Counted from the first letter of the stretch, positions 1 through 6,419 are shown. The stretch: DNA of 6,859 nucleotides from Sediminibacterium sp. (GCA_023256555.1 JALRFB010000051.1:1-6859); one strand, 5' to 3'. A program made the numbers and translations. Notes: a model not told the origin generated them from the sequence alone.

Positions 1-53
1 ATTAATTGTTTGAATAAATAGGGTTAAATATCTATAATAGTATATGTGTTAAA

Positions 54-1256
54 TTATCTATTTTCCATCAGACGCTCTTGCGTCTTCTCCTTGAAGAAAA
101 TTATAAATGCAATCAACACTGCACCTGCAATCGAAGCAGGGATTAACCAAATATTGGTCCAAGCATGTTGTGTGTCACTTATTTTATGTTGGTCTACTAC
201 AAAACCACTATACCATGTACCAATAAACATGCCCACACCATATGTGGCAAAAGTAAATAGACCTTGTGCAGCATTTTTAATAGTCTCTCCAGCAGCTTTT
301 TCAGTGTACATATATCCAGTCACAAAGAAGAAATCGTAACAAACACCATGTAAAATAATACCAGCATATAACATCCAGCTAGTATCTAAAGTACCATGAG
401 CAAAACAGATATATCTTAATACCCAGGCACTCATTCCTAAGATCAACATTTTTTTTACACCAATCTTATTAAACAAGAAGGGGATAGCCAAAATAAATAT
501 GGCTTCAGACATTTGACCCATGGTCATTTTACCTGCTACATTTTCTAAACCAATTTCGTTTAAGAAAGGATTAGCAAATCCGTAATAGAATGAAAGTGGG
601 ATACAAATTAAAATTGCAGCAATAAAAAATACTAAATAAGATTTTTCTTTTAATAAAACGAAAGCATCTTTTCCTAAGATGGCGCCTAAATCTGTTTTAG
701 TTCCAGCACCTTTAGGTGGTGTATTAGGTAAAACAAAACTAATCACACCCAATACAGCAGAAACCACAGCAGCAACATGGAAAGTGCCCGCTGTTTTTTC
801 AATACCTAATTGAGAAATAATTAATCCAGCTACAATCCATCCCAAAGTTCCAAAAACCCTAATCCAAGGGAATTGTTTTCCAGGATCAGTCATTTGAGCA
901 AAAGCAACGCTATTGCTTAAAGCAATAGTGGGCATGTACAATAAAGAGTATACTAATATTACCCAATAAAAACTAGAGTTGTCTACTTTTGTAGCATAGT
1001 ACAACAATGCGGCACCAACTAAATGTAATACACCCATGATTTTTTGAGCAGCAAAGAATTTGTCTGCAATCATTCCAACAAAGAAAGGAGAGATAATCGT
1101 GGCGATAGCACCTGCACTATATGCGGCACCTACATCCACTCCGGATGATTTCAATACTTCACCCATATAAGTTCCCATAGTTACATACCACGCTCCCCAA
1201 ATATAATATTGGAGAAACATCATAGCAGATAATAGCAAGCCCGTTTTTAATTTCAT
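54..1256 (-). CDS. NupG-family nucleoside permease (MFS, nucleoside:H+ symporter)
   Basis: Inner-membrane transporter, probably proton-driven nucleoside uptake. The 400-residue protein resembles E. coli NupG along its length. It has an N-terminal LQYYIWGAWYVTMGTYM segment (about residues 15-31), a GMIADKF loop between helices 2 and 3 (61-67), YMPTIALSN (107-115), and the C-half signature QMSEAIFILAIPFLF followed by GVKKMLILGMSAWVLRY (248-282). I read about 12 hydrophobic segments and a short charged C-terminal tail, with length normal for the family. I chose the ATG at 1256. An in-frame TTG at 1280 would add eight polar residues, but it lies in the loop of an inverted repeat, and family members start close to MKLKT. 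The gene follows metZ by 69 bp on the same strand, so it may be co-transcribed or have its own regulated start. Family identity is firm. The exact substrate (purine or pyrimidine nucleosides, or another small molecule) is inference. Confidence 0.88.
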   Translation of the reverse strand: MKLKTGLLLSAMMFLQYYIWGAWYVTMGTYMGEVLKSSGVDVGAAYSAGAIATIISPFFVGMIADKFFAAQKIMGVLHLVGAALLYYATKVDNSSFYWVILVYSLLYMPTIALSNSVAFAQMTDPGKQFPWIRVFGTLGWIVAGLIISQLGIEKTAGTFHVAAVVSAVLGVISFVLPNTPPKGAGTKTDLGAILGKDAFVLLKEKSYLVFFIAAILICIPLSFYYGFANPFLNEIGLENVAGKMTMGQMSEAIFILAIPFLFNKIGVKKMLILGMSAWVLRYICFAHGTLDTSWMLYAGIILHGVCYDFFFVTGYMYTEKAAGETIKNAAQGLFTFATYGVGMFIGTWYSGFVVDQHKISDTQHAWTNIWLIPASIAGAVLIAFIIFFKEKTQERLMENR

Positions 1257-1259
1257 ATT

Positions 1260-1296
1260 GGTATTTTTTAGCGCATTCAATATACTAAAAAATACC
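1260..1296 (-). promoter_or_regulatory. Perfect 12-bp inverted repeat just upstream of the permease start
   Basis: The arms GGTATTTTTTAG and CTAAAAAATACC are perfectly complementary and flank a 13-nt loop (1272-1284). On the minus strand the second arm ends 3 nt before the permease ATG. As RNA this hairpin would sit against the initiation site. As DNA it could be an operator. There is no GC-rich stem followed by a U run, so it is not a typical intrinsic terminator for metZ. The minus-strand sequence TATATTG (about 1284-1278) in the loop weakly resembles a TAnnTTTG -7 box. If that were the real promoter, the transcript would lack the first arm and the DNA-operator reading would be preferred. 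Confidence 0.55.
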
Positions 1297-1325
1297 TTAA
1301 AAAACGGACTAGAAGTGGCTAAATC

Positions 1326-2489
1326 TTAGTTTAAAGCTTGTAAAATATCAGCTAAAATATCATCACGGTGTTCTAGGCCAACTGAGATTCTGATAAGGCC
1401 TGGAGTAATGCCTGCTGCCAAACGTTCTGCTTCAGATAATTTGGCATGTGTGGTGCTAGCAGGATGTGATGCAATGCTTCTTGTATCACCTAAATTAGCA
1501 GTTAAAGAAAGCATCTTTATTTGGTTTAAGAATTTTCTTCCTGCTTCAAGACCACCTTTTAATTCAAAGCAAACAATGCCGCCACCATTCTTCATTTGAG
1601 CTTTTGCAATACTATGTTGAGGATGTGATGCCAAAAAAGGATACTTCACAAAATTGATTTGTGAATTGCCTTCTAATTTTTCTGCTAAATAAAGTGCATT
1701 AGCACAATGGCGATCCATTCTTACTTCCAATGTTTCTAAACTCTTACTTAAAATCCATGCATTGAAAGGTGACATAGAAGGTCCAGTACTTCTGCAGAAT
1801 AAATAAATCTCATGGATTAAATCTTTTCTACCAACCACCGCTCCGCCTAAAACCCTTCCTTGACCATCAATCCATTTAGTAGCTGAATGCACTACTAAGT
1901 CTGCTCCTAGATCTATAGGTGTTTGACCAATAGGAGTTGCAAAACAGTTATCAACGTTTAAAATAATATTATGTTTTTTAGCAACTCTACTTATCATGGC
2001 AATATCAATGATATCTAATCCTGGATTAGTAGGAGACTCTAAATAAATCATTTTTGTTTGTGGAGTAATGGCTGCTTCCCATGCTGCTTCAGTAGCATTA
2101 GTATTAATATAAGAATAATCAATACCATATTTAGGCAAGTATTTTGCAATCACTGTATGAGTACTTCCAAAAATAGCATTACAAGAAAGTATATGATCTC
2201 CCTTTTTCAATAAAGCCATAAAAGAACCAAAGACTGCACTCATTCCGCTAGAAGTTGCAAAGCCGGCTTCTGCGTTTTCAAGAATACATAATCTATCTAC
2301 AAATTCTTTCACTGTAGGATTGGAGAATCTACTGTAAATATTGGCATCTGTTTCGTCAGCAAAAGCAGCACGCATATCTTCTGAGTTATCAAAAGTAAAA
2401 CTGCTTGTTAAAAATAGAGGAGAAGAGTGCTCATGATTTTTAGTTTGATCCACTCTTGTTCTAATAATTTTTGATTGCTTATGCTGCAT
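1326..2489 (-). CDS. metZ: O-succinylhomoserine sulfhydrylase-type PLP enzyme
   Basis: Cytosolic PLP-dependent enzyme of the Cys/Met metabolism (gamma-family) group. It joins activated homoserine with sulfide to give homocysteine, by direct sulfhydrylation. The 387-residue protein has the full set of motifs: IYSRFSNPT (51-59, Tyr and Arg contact the cofactor phosphate of a partner subunit), SSGMS (80-84), ESPTNP (151-156), VDNCFATP (179-186, Asp180 to the pyridine nitrogen), HSATKWIDGQGR (201-212, Lys205 forms the Schiff base), NLGDTRS (332-338) and LIRISVGLE (365-373). HSATKWIDGQGR and GPSMSPFNAW (236-245) match MetZ more closely than cystathionine gamma-synthase or MetY. The start is supported by AAAAAAGG four nt before the ATG. 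The gap to osmC upstream is 22 bp, so one transcript is likely. Whether the donor is O-succinyl- or O-acetylhomoserine cannot be read from the sequence. Methionine gamma-lyase activity is a less likely alternative. Confidence 0.9.
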   Translation of the reverse strand: MQHKQSKIIRTRVDQTKNHEHSSPLFLTSSFTFDNSEDMRAAFADETDANIYSRFSNPTVKEFVDRLCILENAEAGFATSSGMSAVFGSFMALLKKGDHILSCNAIFGSTHTVIAKYLPKYGIDYSYINTNATEAAWEAAITPQTKMIYLESPTNPGLDIIDIAMISRVAKKHNIILNVDNCFATPIGQTPIDLGADLVVHSATKWIDGQGRVLGGAVVGRKDLIHEIYLFCRSTGPSMSPFNAWILSKSLETLEVRMDRHCANALYLAEKLEGNSQINFVKYPFLASHPQHSIAKAQMKNGGGIVCFELKGGLEAGRKFLNQIKMLSLTANLGDTRSIASHPASTTHAKLSEAERLAAGITPGLIRISVGLEHRDDILADILQALN

Positions 2490-2501
2490 AAAACCTTTTT
2501 T
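2490..2501 (-). promoter_or_regulatory. Ribosome-binding-like purine run before metZ
   Basis: On the minus strand AAAAAAGG is followed by TTTT and then the metZ ATG. This is the clearest Shine-Dalgarno-like sequence in the window, where other starts have only AT-rich leaders, and it supports the chosen metZ start. With 22 bp between the osmC stop and metZ there is little room for a separate promoter. Confidence 0.45.
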
Positions 2502-2511
2502 AAAAATTCAA

Positions 2512-2931
2512 TTAAACTATTTCAACGCTCCAAGTGATTACTGCACCAGCGGCTCTTAAAGTTGCTGCTACAGAGCAGTACTTGTCCATCGATAAAGCAC
2601 ATGCTTTTTCTGCTTTCTCTTTTGACATACTTCCTTTTAATTTAAAAACCACATTCACGGTTTCCCATAAAGCAGGTTCTTTACCTACAGCTCTTTCGCC
2701 ACTAATCACCATTTCAAATTGTTCGATGGTTTCTTTTTGTTTTTTTAAAATCATTACTACGTCCACACCACTACAACCACCTAATGCACTGAGTAATGCT
2801 TGCATTGGTCTTACACCTGCACCATGTCCACCTTGATCTACAGGTATGTCCATTGTCATGGTTTTGCCAGCTTCGTCAGTGGTTTCAAATAAATAATCTT
2901 CATCAATTCTTTTTAAATGTATTGTTGCCAT
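2512..2931 (-). CDS. OsmC/Ohr-family thiol-dependent peroxidase
   Basis: Small cytosolic protein (139 residues, normal for the family) of the OsmC superfamily, which reduces organic and other peroxides through a pair of cysteines. An N-terminal beta-rich part (1-40) is followed by the helix signature RPMQALLSALGGCSGVDVV (41-59) with Cys53. A second conserved cysteine sits in MDKYCSVAATL (115-125) at Cys119, with an additional Cys111 nearby. Cys53 and Cys119 occupy the positions expected for the peroxidatic and resolving residues. The pattern is closest to the YhfA-like branch, whose physiological substrate is not well defined, so I do not assign ohr or osmC as a symbol. It is the first gene after the shared divergent promoter and is followed 22 bp later by metZ. 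This suggests co-expression with homocysteine synthesis. A link to sulfide, persulfide or thiol stress is inference only. Confidence 0.87.
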   Translation of the reverse strand: MATIHLKRIDEDYLFETTDEAGKTMTMDIPVDQGGHGAGVRPMQALLSALGGCSGVDVVMILKKQKETIEQFEMVISGERAVGKEPALWETVNVVFKLKGSMSKEKAEKACALSMDKYCSVAATLRAAGAVITWSVEIV

Positions 2932-2969
2932 AGTTAATGCTTGTTAGTATATACGTACTATAATTATTG

Positions 2970-2986
2970 TACCTTTGCCAAAGGTA
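2970..2986. promoter_or_regulatory. Palindromic bidirectional promoter core between osmC and metX
   Basis: TACCTTTGCCAAAGGTA is a perfect inverted repeat with 8-bp arms and a single central base. Each strand therefore reads TACCTTTG, an exact fit to the Bacteroidota -7 consensus TAnnTTTG. The plus box is 2970-2977 and the minus box 2986-2979. For the minus strand, a TTG at 3009-3007 lies 20 nt upstream of the box, a normal -33 spacing, and falls inside the first codons of metX. The plus strand has only a weak -33 candidate (TTA near 2944; a TTG at 2941 is too far). Predicted starts are near 2983 (plus) and 2973 (minus). The same palindrome could also be a repressor site. Confidence 0.6.
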
Positions 2987-2999
2987 ATTCAAATAAAAA

Positions 3000-4025
3000 A
3001 TGGCGCCAACTATATATCAATATAATCAACCTTTCACGCTAGAGTGTGGGATTAGTCTACCCAAATTAAAGATTGCTTATCATACCTATGGGCAATATGA
3101 ACCTGGGAAACCAGTGGCTTGGGTATGTCATGCGCTTACTGCGAATAGCGATGTAGCAGATTGGTGGAAGGGATTAGTGGGCGAAGGAAGTTTGATTAAT
3201 CCTAAAGATTATTTTATTATTTGTGCGAATATTATTGGTTCTTGTTATGGATCTACTGGTCCATTAAGTGTAGAAGACTTAGGTGCAGCAATTAGTTTAA
3301 ATAATTTTCCGACCTTGACCATTAGAGATATGGTGGAAGCACATATCTTATTAAGAAAACATTTAGGTATTGAGCAAATAGATTTATTAATGGGTGGAAG
3401 TATGGGAGGATATCAAGCGCTTGAGTGGGCAGTATACGAACCCAATGTTATCAAAAAAATGTTTTTAATTGCAACATCTCCTTCTGAAAGTGCCTGGGGT
3501 GTGGCAGTGCATACTGCACAAAGATTAGCCATTGAAGCAGATCCTACTTGGAAAGATGCAACACCTAATGCTGGTGCGAATGGATTAAAAGCAGCGAGAG
3601 CGATTGGTATGTTGACATATCGTAATTATGGTATCTTCCAAGAGAAACAAACAGACGAGGATCCAGAGAAGATAGACAATTTCAAAGCTTCTTCTTATAT
3701 GATATATCAAGGAGAGAAATTGGTGAAAAGATTTTATGCATATAGTTATTGGTTATTGACTAAGTCGATGGATAGTCATCACTTAGCGCGTAAACGTGGA
3801 GGAGATTTAATGACTACATTGGCCACTATCAAAACTCCTACATTTATTATTGGAATCAATAGTGATATTCTTTGTCCTTTAGATGAGCAAAGATTTATGG
3901 AACACCATATGCCTAATGCAAAATTAATTGCGATAGATTCCATGTATGGCCATGATGGTTTTATTATTGAAACAAAACAAATTTCCAACTTATTAAAGAG
4001 TTGGTTGGTATCTCAAAAAAGCTAA
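3000..4025 (+). CDS. metX: Homoserine O-acyltransferase (MetX, acetyltransferase family)
   Basis: Cytosolic alpha/beta-hydrolase-fold enzyme that transfers an acyl group from acyl-CoA to the homoserine hydroxyl, the first committed step of methionine synthesis. Visible motifs are CHALTANSDVADWW (43-56), the nucleophile elbow LMGGSMGGYQALEW (130-143) with Ser134, GINSDILCP (285-293) with Asp289, and YGHDGF (316-321) with His318. Together these give a complete Ser-Asp-His triad. At 341 residues it is somewhat shorter than many MetX proteins, mostly through a compact lid region. The ATG at 3000 follows the A-rich leader AAATAAAAA, typical of this phylum, and is about 17 nt from the predicted transcription start. 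It is divergent from osmC-metZ, whose MetZ would use its product. Acetyl is the default specificity, but some MetX members use succinyl-CoA. The neighbouring succinyl-type MetZ keeps that open. Confidence 0.93.
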   Translation: MAPTIYQYNQPFTLECGISLPKLKIAYHTYGQYEPGKPVAWVCHALTANSDVADWWKGLVGEGSLINPKDYFIICANIIGSCYGSTGPLSVEDLGAAISLNNFPTLTIRDMVEAHILLRKHLGIEQIDLLMGGSMGGYQALEWAVYEPNVIKKMFLIATSPSESAWGVAVHTAQRLAIEADPTWKDATPNAGANGLKAARAIGMLTYRNYGIFQEKQTDEDPEKIDNFKASSYMIYQGEKLVKRFYAYSYWLLTKSMDSHHLARKRGGDLMTTLATIKTPTFIIGINSDILCPLDEQRFMEHHMPNAKLIAIDSMYGHDGFIIETKQISNLLKSWLVSQKS

Positions 4026-4037
4026 AACATACATCTT

Positions 4038-4202
4038 ATGAAAGGCTTCTTAAGACAAATAGGGGAGTATTTATTTTTGGTAAAGCGCGATCCTAATCAA
4101 GAAAGAACAGGCATGATGAAAGCCATGCATGGCATGAACCGTATATCTTTGATTGTATTTTTAATTGGAATACTAGTAATCTTAATTAGAAAGTTCTTCT
4201 AG
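4038..4202 (+). CDS. Small single-pass membrane protein, 54 residues
   Basis: An ATG at 4038 opens a 54-codon frame ending in TAG at 4200-4202. The N-terminal half is amphipathic and basic (MKGFLRQIGEYLFLVKRDPNQ), followed by a Met/His-rich stretch MMKAMHGMNRIS (26-37). A hydrophobic helix, LIVFLIGILVILI (38-50), ends in RKFF. It starts 12 nt after the metX stop on the same strand, so co-transcription is likely. The pattern EYLF..KRDP followed by MHGMNRIS and one helix resembles a family of short Bacteroidota proteins of unknown function (DUF6728, from memory and unverified). The last 21 nt overlap the end of lpxB on the other strand. Evidence that it is real: clean membrane-protein composition, a good start position, and the familiar KRDP/MHGMNRIS pattern. 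The function is unknown. Confidence 0.68.
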   Translation: MKGFLRQIGEYLFLVKRDPNQERTGMMKAMHGMNRISLIVFLIGILVILIRKFF

Positions 4203-5294
4203 AATAATTCCAGCCGATACTTCAGCAGCGTTTTGGCCTGTATACAATGCGTTTTGTAATGCAGCATAATCTTCTTTGATCTGTGCTTGTTTAGCTGGAT
4301 TTTCTAATAATTCTTTTAATGCTGCAATTAAATTAGCAGTAGTTAATTCTTCTTGAATTAATTCTTTCACCACTTCTTTATTCATGATTAAATTCACGAG
4401 TGCAATGAATTTAATTTTTACAAATCTTTTTGCTAAAGCCAATGTGATGGGGTTGCCTTTGTAACAAACAATTTCTGGCACGCCCAATAATGCAGTTTCT
4501 AATGTAGCAGTGCCACTTGTCACCAAGGCCGCTTTGCTATGATTTAACAAAGCATAGGTATTGGCTTTTACAATATGTATGTTTTTATTTTTGGGCACCA
4601 ATGAAGCAAACCATTCGTCATCTAATCCAGGTGCTTGTGCAATGGCAAAATGATCATCTGGAAAAGCATTTGCTACCGATAACATTATAGGAAGCTTTTT
4701 TAATATTTCTTGTTTGCGACTTCCTGGTAATAATGCAATAATTTTTTCTCCTTCAATTGAAGGTAGGGGATGTGCAAGATTTTTTTGATCAGCTAACACC
4801 TGCATGAGTGGATGACCTACATAATCCACTTCCCAATTCCATCTCTCTTTAAAATAATGTTTTTCAAAAGGTAAAATACAAAGTAATCTATCAATAGATT
4901 GACGCATTTGTGGAACACGATTTTCTTTCCATGCCCAAACCTGTGGCGCTATAAAATAAATTACTTTTAATCCCTTTGTTTTCGCCCATTTAGCAATACG
5001 TAAATTAAAACCTGGATAATCTACACAAACCAATACATCAGGTTTAAATTCCAAAATATCCTGCTTGCAAAATTTGATATTAGATAGAATGGTTCTTAAA
5101 TTCATCAACACTTCCACGAAACCCATGAATGCCAAGCTTCTATAATGCTTTACTAATTTGCCTCCAGCAGCTTGCATTAAATCACCTCCCCAACATTGTA
5201 TAATTGCATTGGGGTCCTTGGCTTTAATAGCTTTGATCAAATTAGATCCATGTAAATCTCCACTGGCTTCTCCAGCAATGATATAATAGCGCAT
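4182..5294 (-). CDS. lpxB: Lipid-A-disaccharide synthase (GT19)
   Basis: Peripheral inner-membrane glycosyltransferase. It condenses UDP-2,3-diacylglucosamine with lipid X to give the beta-1,6 disaccharide of lipid A, marking an outer-membrane bacterium. The 370 residues carry the family signatures in order: YIIAGEASGDLHG (4-16), FMGFVEVL (56-63), VDYPGFNLR (91-99), FIAPQVWAWKENR (114-126), VDYVGHPL (156-163), ALLPGSRKQEI (187-197) for the nucleotide side, and VTSGTATLETALLGVPEIVCYK (258-279) followed by KIKFIALVNLIMNK (293-306). Length and motifs are complete. The ATG abuts the TAA of the membrane-protein gene upstream (TAAATG, no gap), which implies translational coupling. Its 3' end overlaps the convergent small membrane protein gene by 21 nt. 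Confidence 0.96.
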   Translation of the reverse strand: MRYYIIAGEASGDLHGSNLIKAIKAKDPNAIIQCWGGDLMQAAGGKLVKHYRSLAFMGFVEVLMNLRTILSNIKFCKQDILEFKPDVLVCVDYPGFNLRIAKWAKTKGLKVIYFIAPQVWAWKENRVPQMRQSIDRLLCILPFEKHYFKERWNWEVDYVGHPLMQVLADQKNLAHPLPSIEGEKIIALLPGSRKQEILKKLPIMLSVANAFPDDHFAIAQAPGLDDEWFASLVPKNKNIHIVKANTYALLNHSKAALVTSGTATLETALLGVPEIVCYKGNPITLALAKRFVKIKFIALVNLIMNKEVVKELIQEELTTANLIAALKELLENPAKQAQIKEDYAALQNALYTGQNAAEVSAGIILEELSN

Positions 5295-5588
5295 TTATAA
5301 AAACCATTTACATGCAATAGCAACTATTGCATAAATACATGTAGTAAAAAATATTCCTTTAGCTGTTTTGTCGTTTTTTTGTTGAATAAAGAAAGTCAAT
5401 ACGGCTGCATTGATTAATAATGAAACACTAATCATAGCAGAGAGTACTGTTTTTTGTTGTGCTAAAATTGTCAGAAATTCTTGTGCTGTAAAGACACTGA
5501 ATTTCCATTGGTAAAAACCTACAAATCCTAAAAAGGGTAGGGCTAAACCTAATAATACTCCCAATACATAATGATCTTTCTGTAGCAT
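5295..5588 (-). CDS. Three-helix integral membrane protein between surE and lpxB, unknown function
   Basis: A 97-residue hydrophobic protein with three predicted membrane helices at about 7-26 (YVLGVLLGLALPFLGFVGFY), 47-68 (TVLSAMISVSLLINAAVLTF and on) and 78-95 (GIFFTTCIYAIVAIACKW). A polar loop QQKNDKTAK lies between helices 2 and 3. I recognise no domain. I chose the ATG at 5588 because it forms a TAATG overlap with the surE stop. An in-frame ATG at 5600 would add MEMV and a 13-nt overlap. Its stop directly abuts the lpxB start. Being locked between surE and lpxB suggests a conserved gene co-translated with both, and it could act in envelope biogenesis, but that is inferred only from position. 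No catalytic or metal-binding motif is visible. Confidence 0.8.
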   Translation of the reverse strand: MLQKDHYVLGVLLGLALPFLGFVGFYQWKFSVFTAQEFLTILAQQKTVLSAMISVSLLINAAVLTFFIQQKNDKTAKGIFFTTCIYAIVAIACKWFL

Positions 5589-6373
5589 TACCATTTCCAT
5601 TTTTTACTAAGAGATGCTTTGAGTGCATGATTGGTTAAATCAAATTGCACTGGTACCACACTTACATAATTGTGCGCCAAAGCCCAAACATCTGTGTCTT
5701 TTGCTTTGTCAAAGTTTTTGAAAATCCCAGTCAACCAAAAATATTTTTTCCCAAAAGGATCTTTTCGTTCCACATATTCTTCCTCGTATTTTGCATAAGC
5801 CTGTTTACAAATCTTAATCCCCTTGATCAATTCTTTTTTTACATTGGGGATATTCACATTCAAGCATAGGTGTTTATCTAATTTCTTATCTGCAATAACA
5901 TGTTCCATGATAATACGTGCATAATGAGTTGCAGCGGTGAAATCTGCCTCGATACTTAAATCCAATAAACTAAATCCAATACTTGGAATGCTTTCAATGG
6001 AAGCTTCCAATGCAGCAGACATGGTTCCAGAATAAATTACATTAATTGAATGATTGGCACCATGATTAATTCCACTTATACAAATAGTAGGTTTACGATG
6101 CATTACTTTATCTACCGCCAACTTTACACAATCTACAGGAGTGCCGCTGCAAGCATAGGCTTCCACACCCTCCATAAAATTTACTTTAGTCAATCTCAAA
6201 TGTTGTCCAAGGGTTATAGCATGTCCCATACCGCTTTGTGGCTTATCTGGAGCCACCACTACCACTTTACCCAAGGGTAGTGCAGCTTCCACTAAAGCCC
6301 TGATTCCTGGGGCATTGATGCTATCATCATTTGTCACTAAAATAAGGGGTCTTTCTTTTTGTGTTTTTGCCAT
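5588..6373 (-). CDS. surE: SurE 5'/3'-nucleotidase
   Basis: Metal-dependent phosphatase of the SurE family that removes phosphate from nucleoside 5'- and 3'-monophosphates, in the cytosol. The 261-residue protein opens with LILVTNDDSINAPGI (10-24). Asp16 and Asp17 correspond to the metal-ligand pair, Ser47 lies in PQSGMGHAIT (45-54), and Asn103 in ISGINHGANHS (99-109), so all four usual ligands are present. YSGTMSAALEA (114-124) is the other family signature. The C-terminal part (about 185-235) is the extension that usually swaps between subunits. It starts at ATG 6373, 93 bp from a divergent regulator gene, and heads a tight three-gene unit with a membrane protein and lpxB. No strong promoter is evident. 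The minus strand has TAGTTTTA at 6432-6425, one base off TAnnTTTG, but no good -33 partner. That box lies within the regulator's operator region. Confidence 0.95.
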   Translation of the reverse strand: MAKTQKERPLILVTNDDSINAPGIRALVEAALPLGKVVVVAPDKPQSGMGHAITLGQHLRLTKVNFMEGVEAYACSGTPVDCVKLAVDKVMHRKPTICISGINHGANHSINVIYSGTMSAALEASIESIPSIGFSLLDLSIEADFTAATHYARIIMEHVIADKKLDKHLCLNVNIPNVKKELIKGIKICKQAYAKYEEEYVERKDPFGKKYFWLTGIFKNFDKAKDTDVWALAHNYVSVVPVQFDLTNHALKASLSKKWKW

Positions 6374-6419
6374 ACTGCAAGTTAGGTTTTGAGGGTCAGA
6401 AAAAAAATTGCTAAAAAAA

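Noticed and set aside
1..53. Possible terminator or gene end downstream of the permease
   Set aside because: It is AT-rich with only imperfect short repeats around 31-45. No stem followed by a T run and no start of a gene is visible.
46..339. 97-codon plus-strand frame over the permease 3' end
   Set aside because: It lies antisense to conserved transmembrane coding sequence and has no recognisable protein features.
910..928. CTATTGCT/AGCAATAG 8-bp inverted repeat with 3-nt loop inside the permease gene
   Set aside because: It sits inside conserved coding sequence and no T run follows. It is probably chance in AT-rich codons.
1257..1280. TTG start at 1280 for the nucleoside permease
   Set aside because: It adds only eight polar residues not typical of the family, lies in the loop of the inverted repeat, and an ATG at 1256 gives the expected N-terminus.
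2534..2836. 100-codon open frame on the plus strand antisense to the OsmC gene
   Set aside because: It is a shadow of a well-supported gene. The translation has no coherent domain and there is no leader or promoter.
2932..2999. SAM- or methionine-responsive riboswitch upstream of metX or osmC
   Set aside because: The predicted 5' leaders are only about 17 and 42 nt, and no conserved aptamer-like helices are visible.
4122..4133. GCCATGCATGGC 12-bp perfect palindrome
   Set aside because: It falls in the AMHG codons of the small membrane protein, so coding constraint explains it. Nothing nearby suggests an operator.
5428..5628. 66-codon minus-strand frame across the surE/membrane protein junction
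   Set aside because: It is out of frame with both real genes, which are fully supported there, and its composition is not protein-like.
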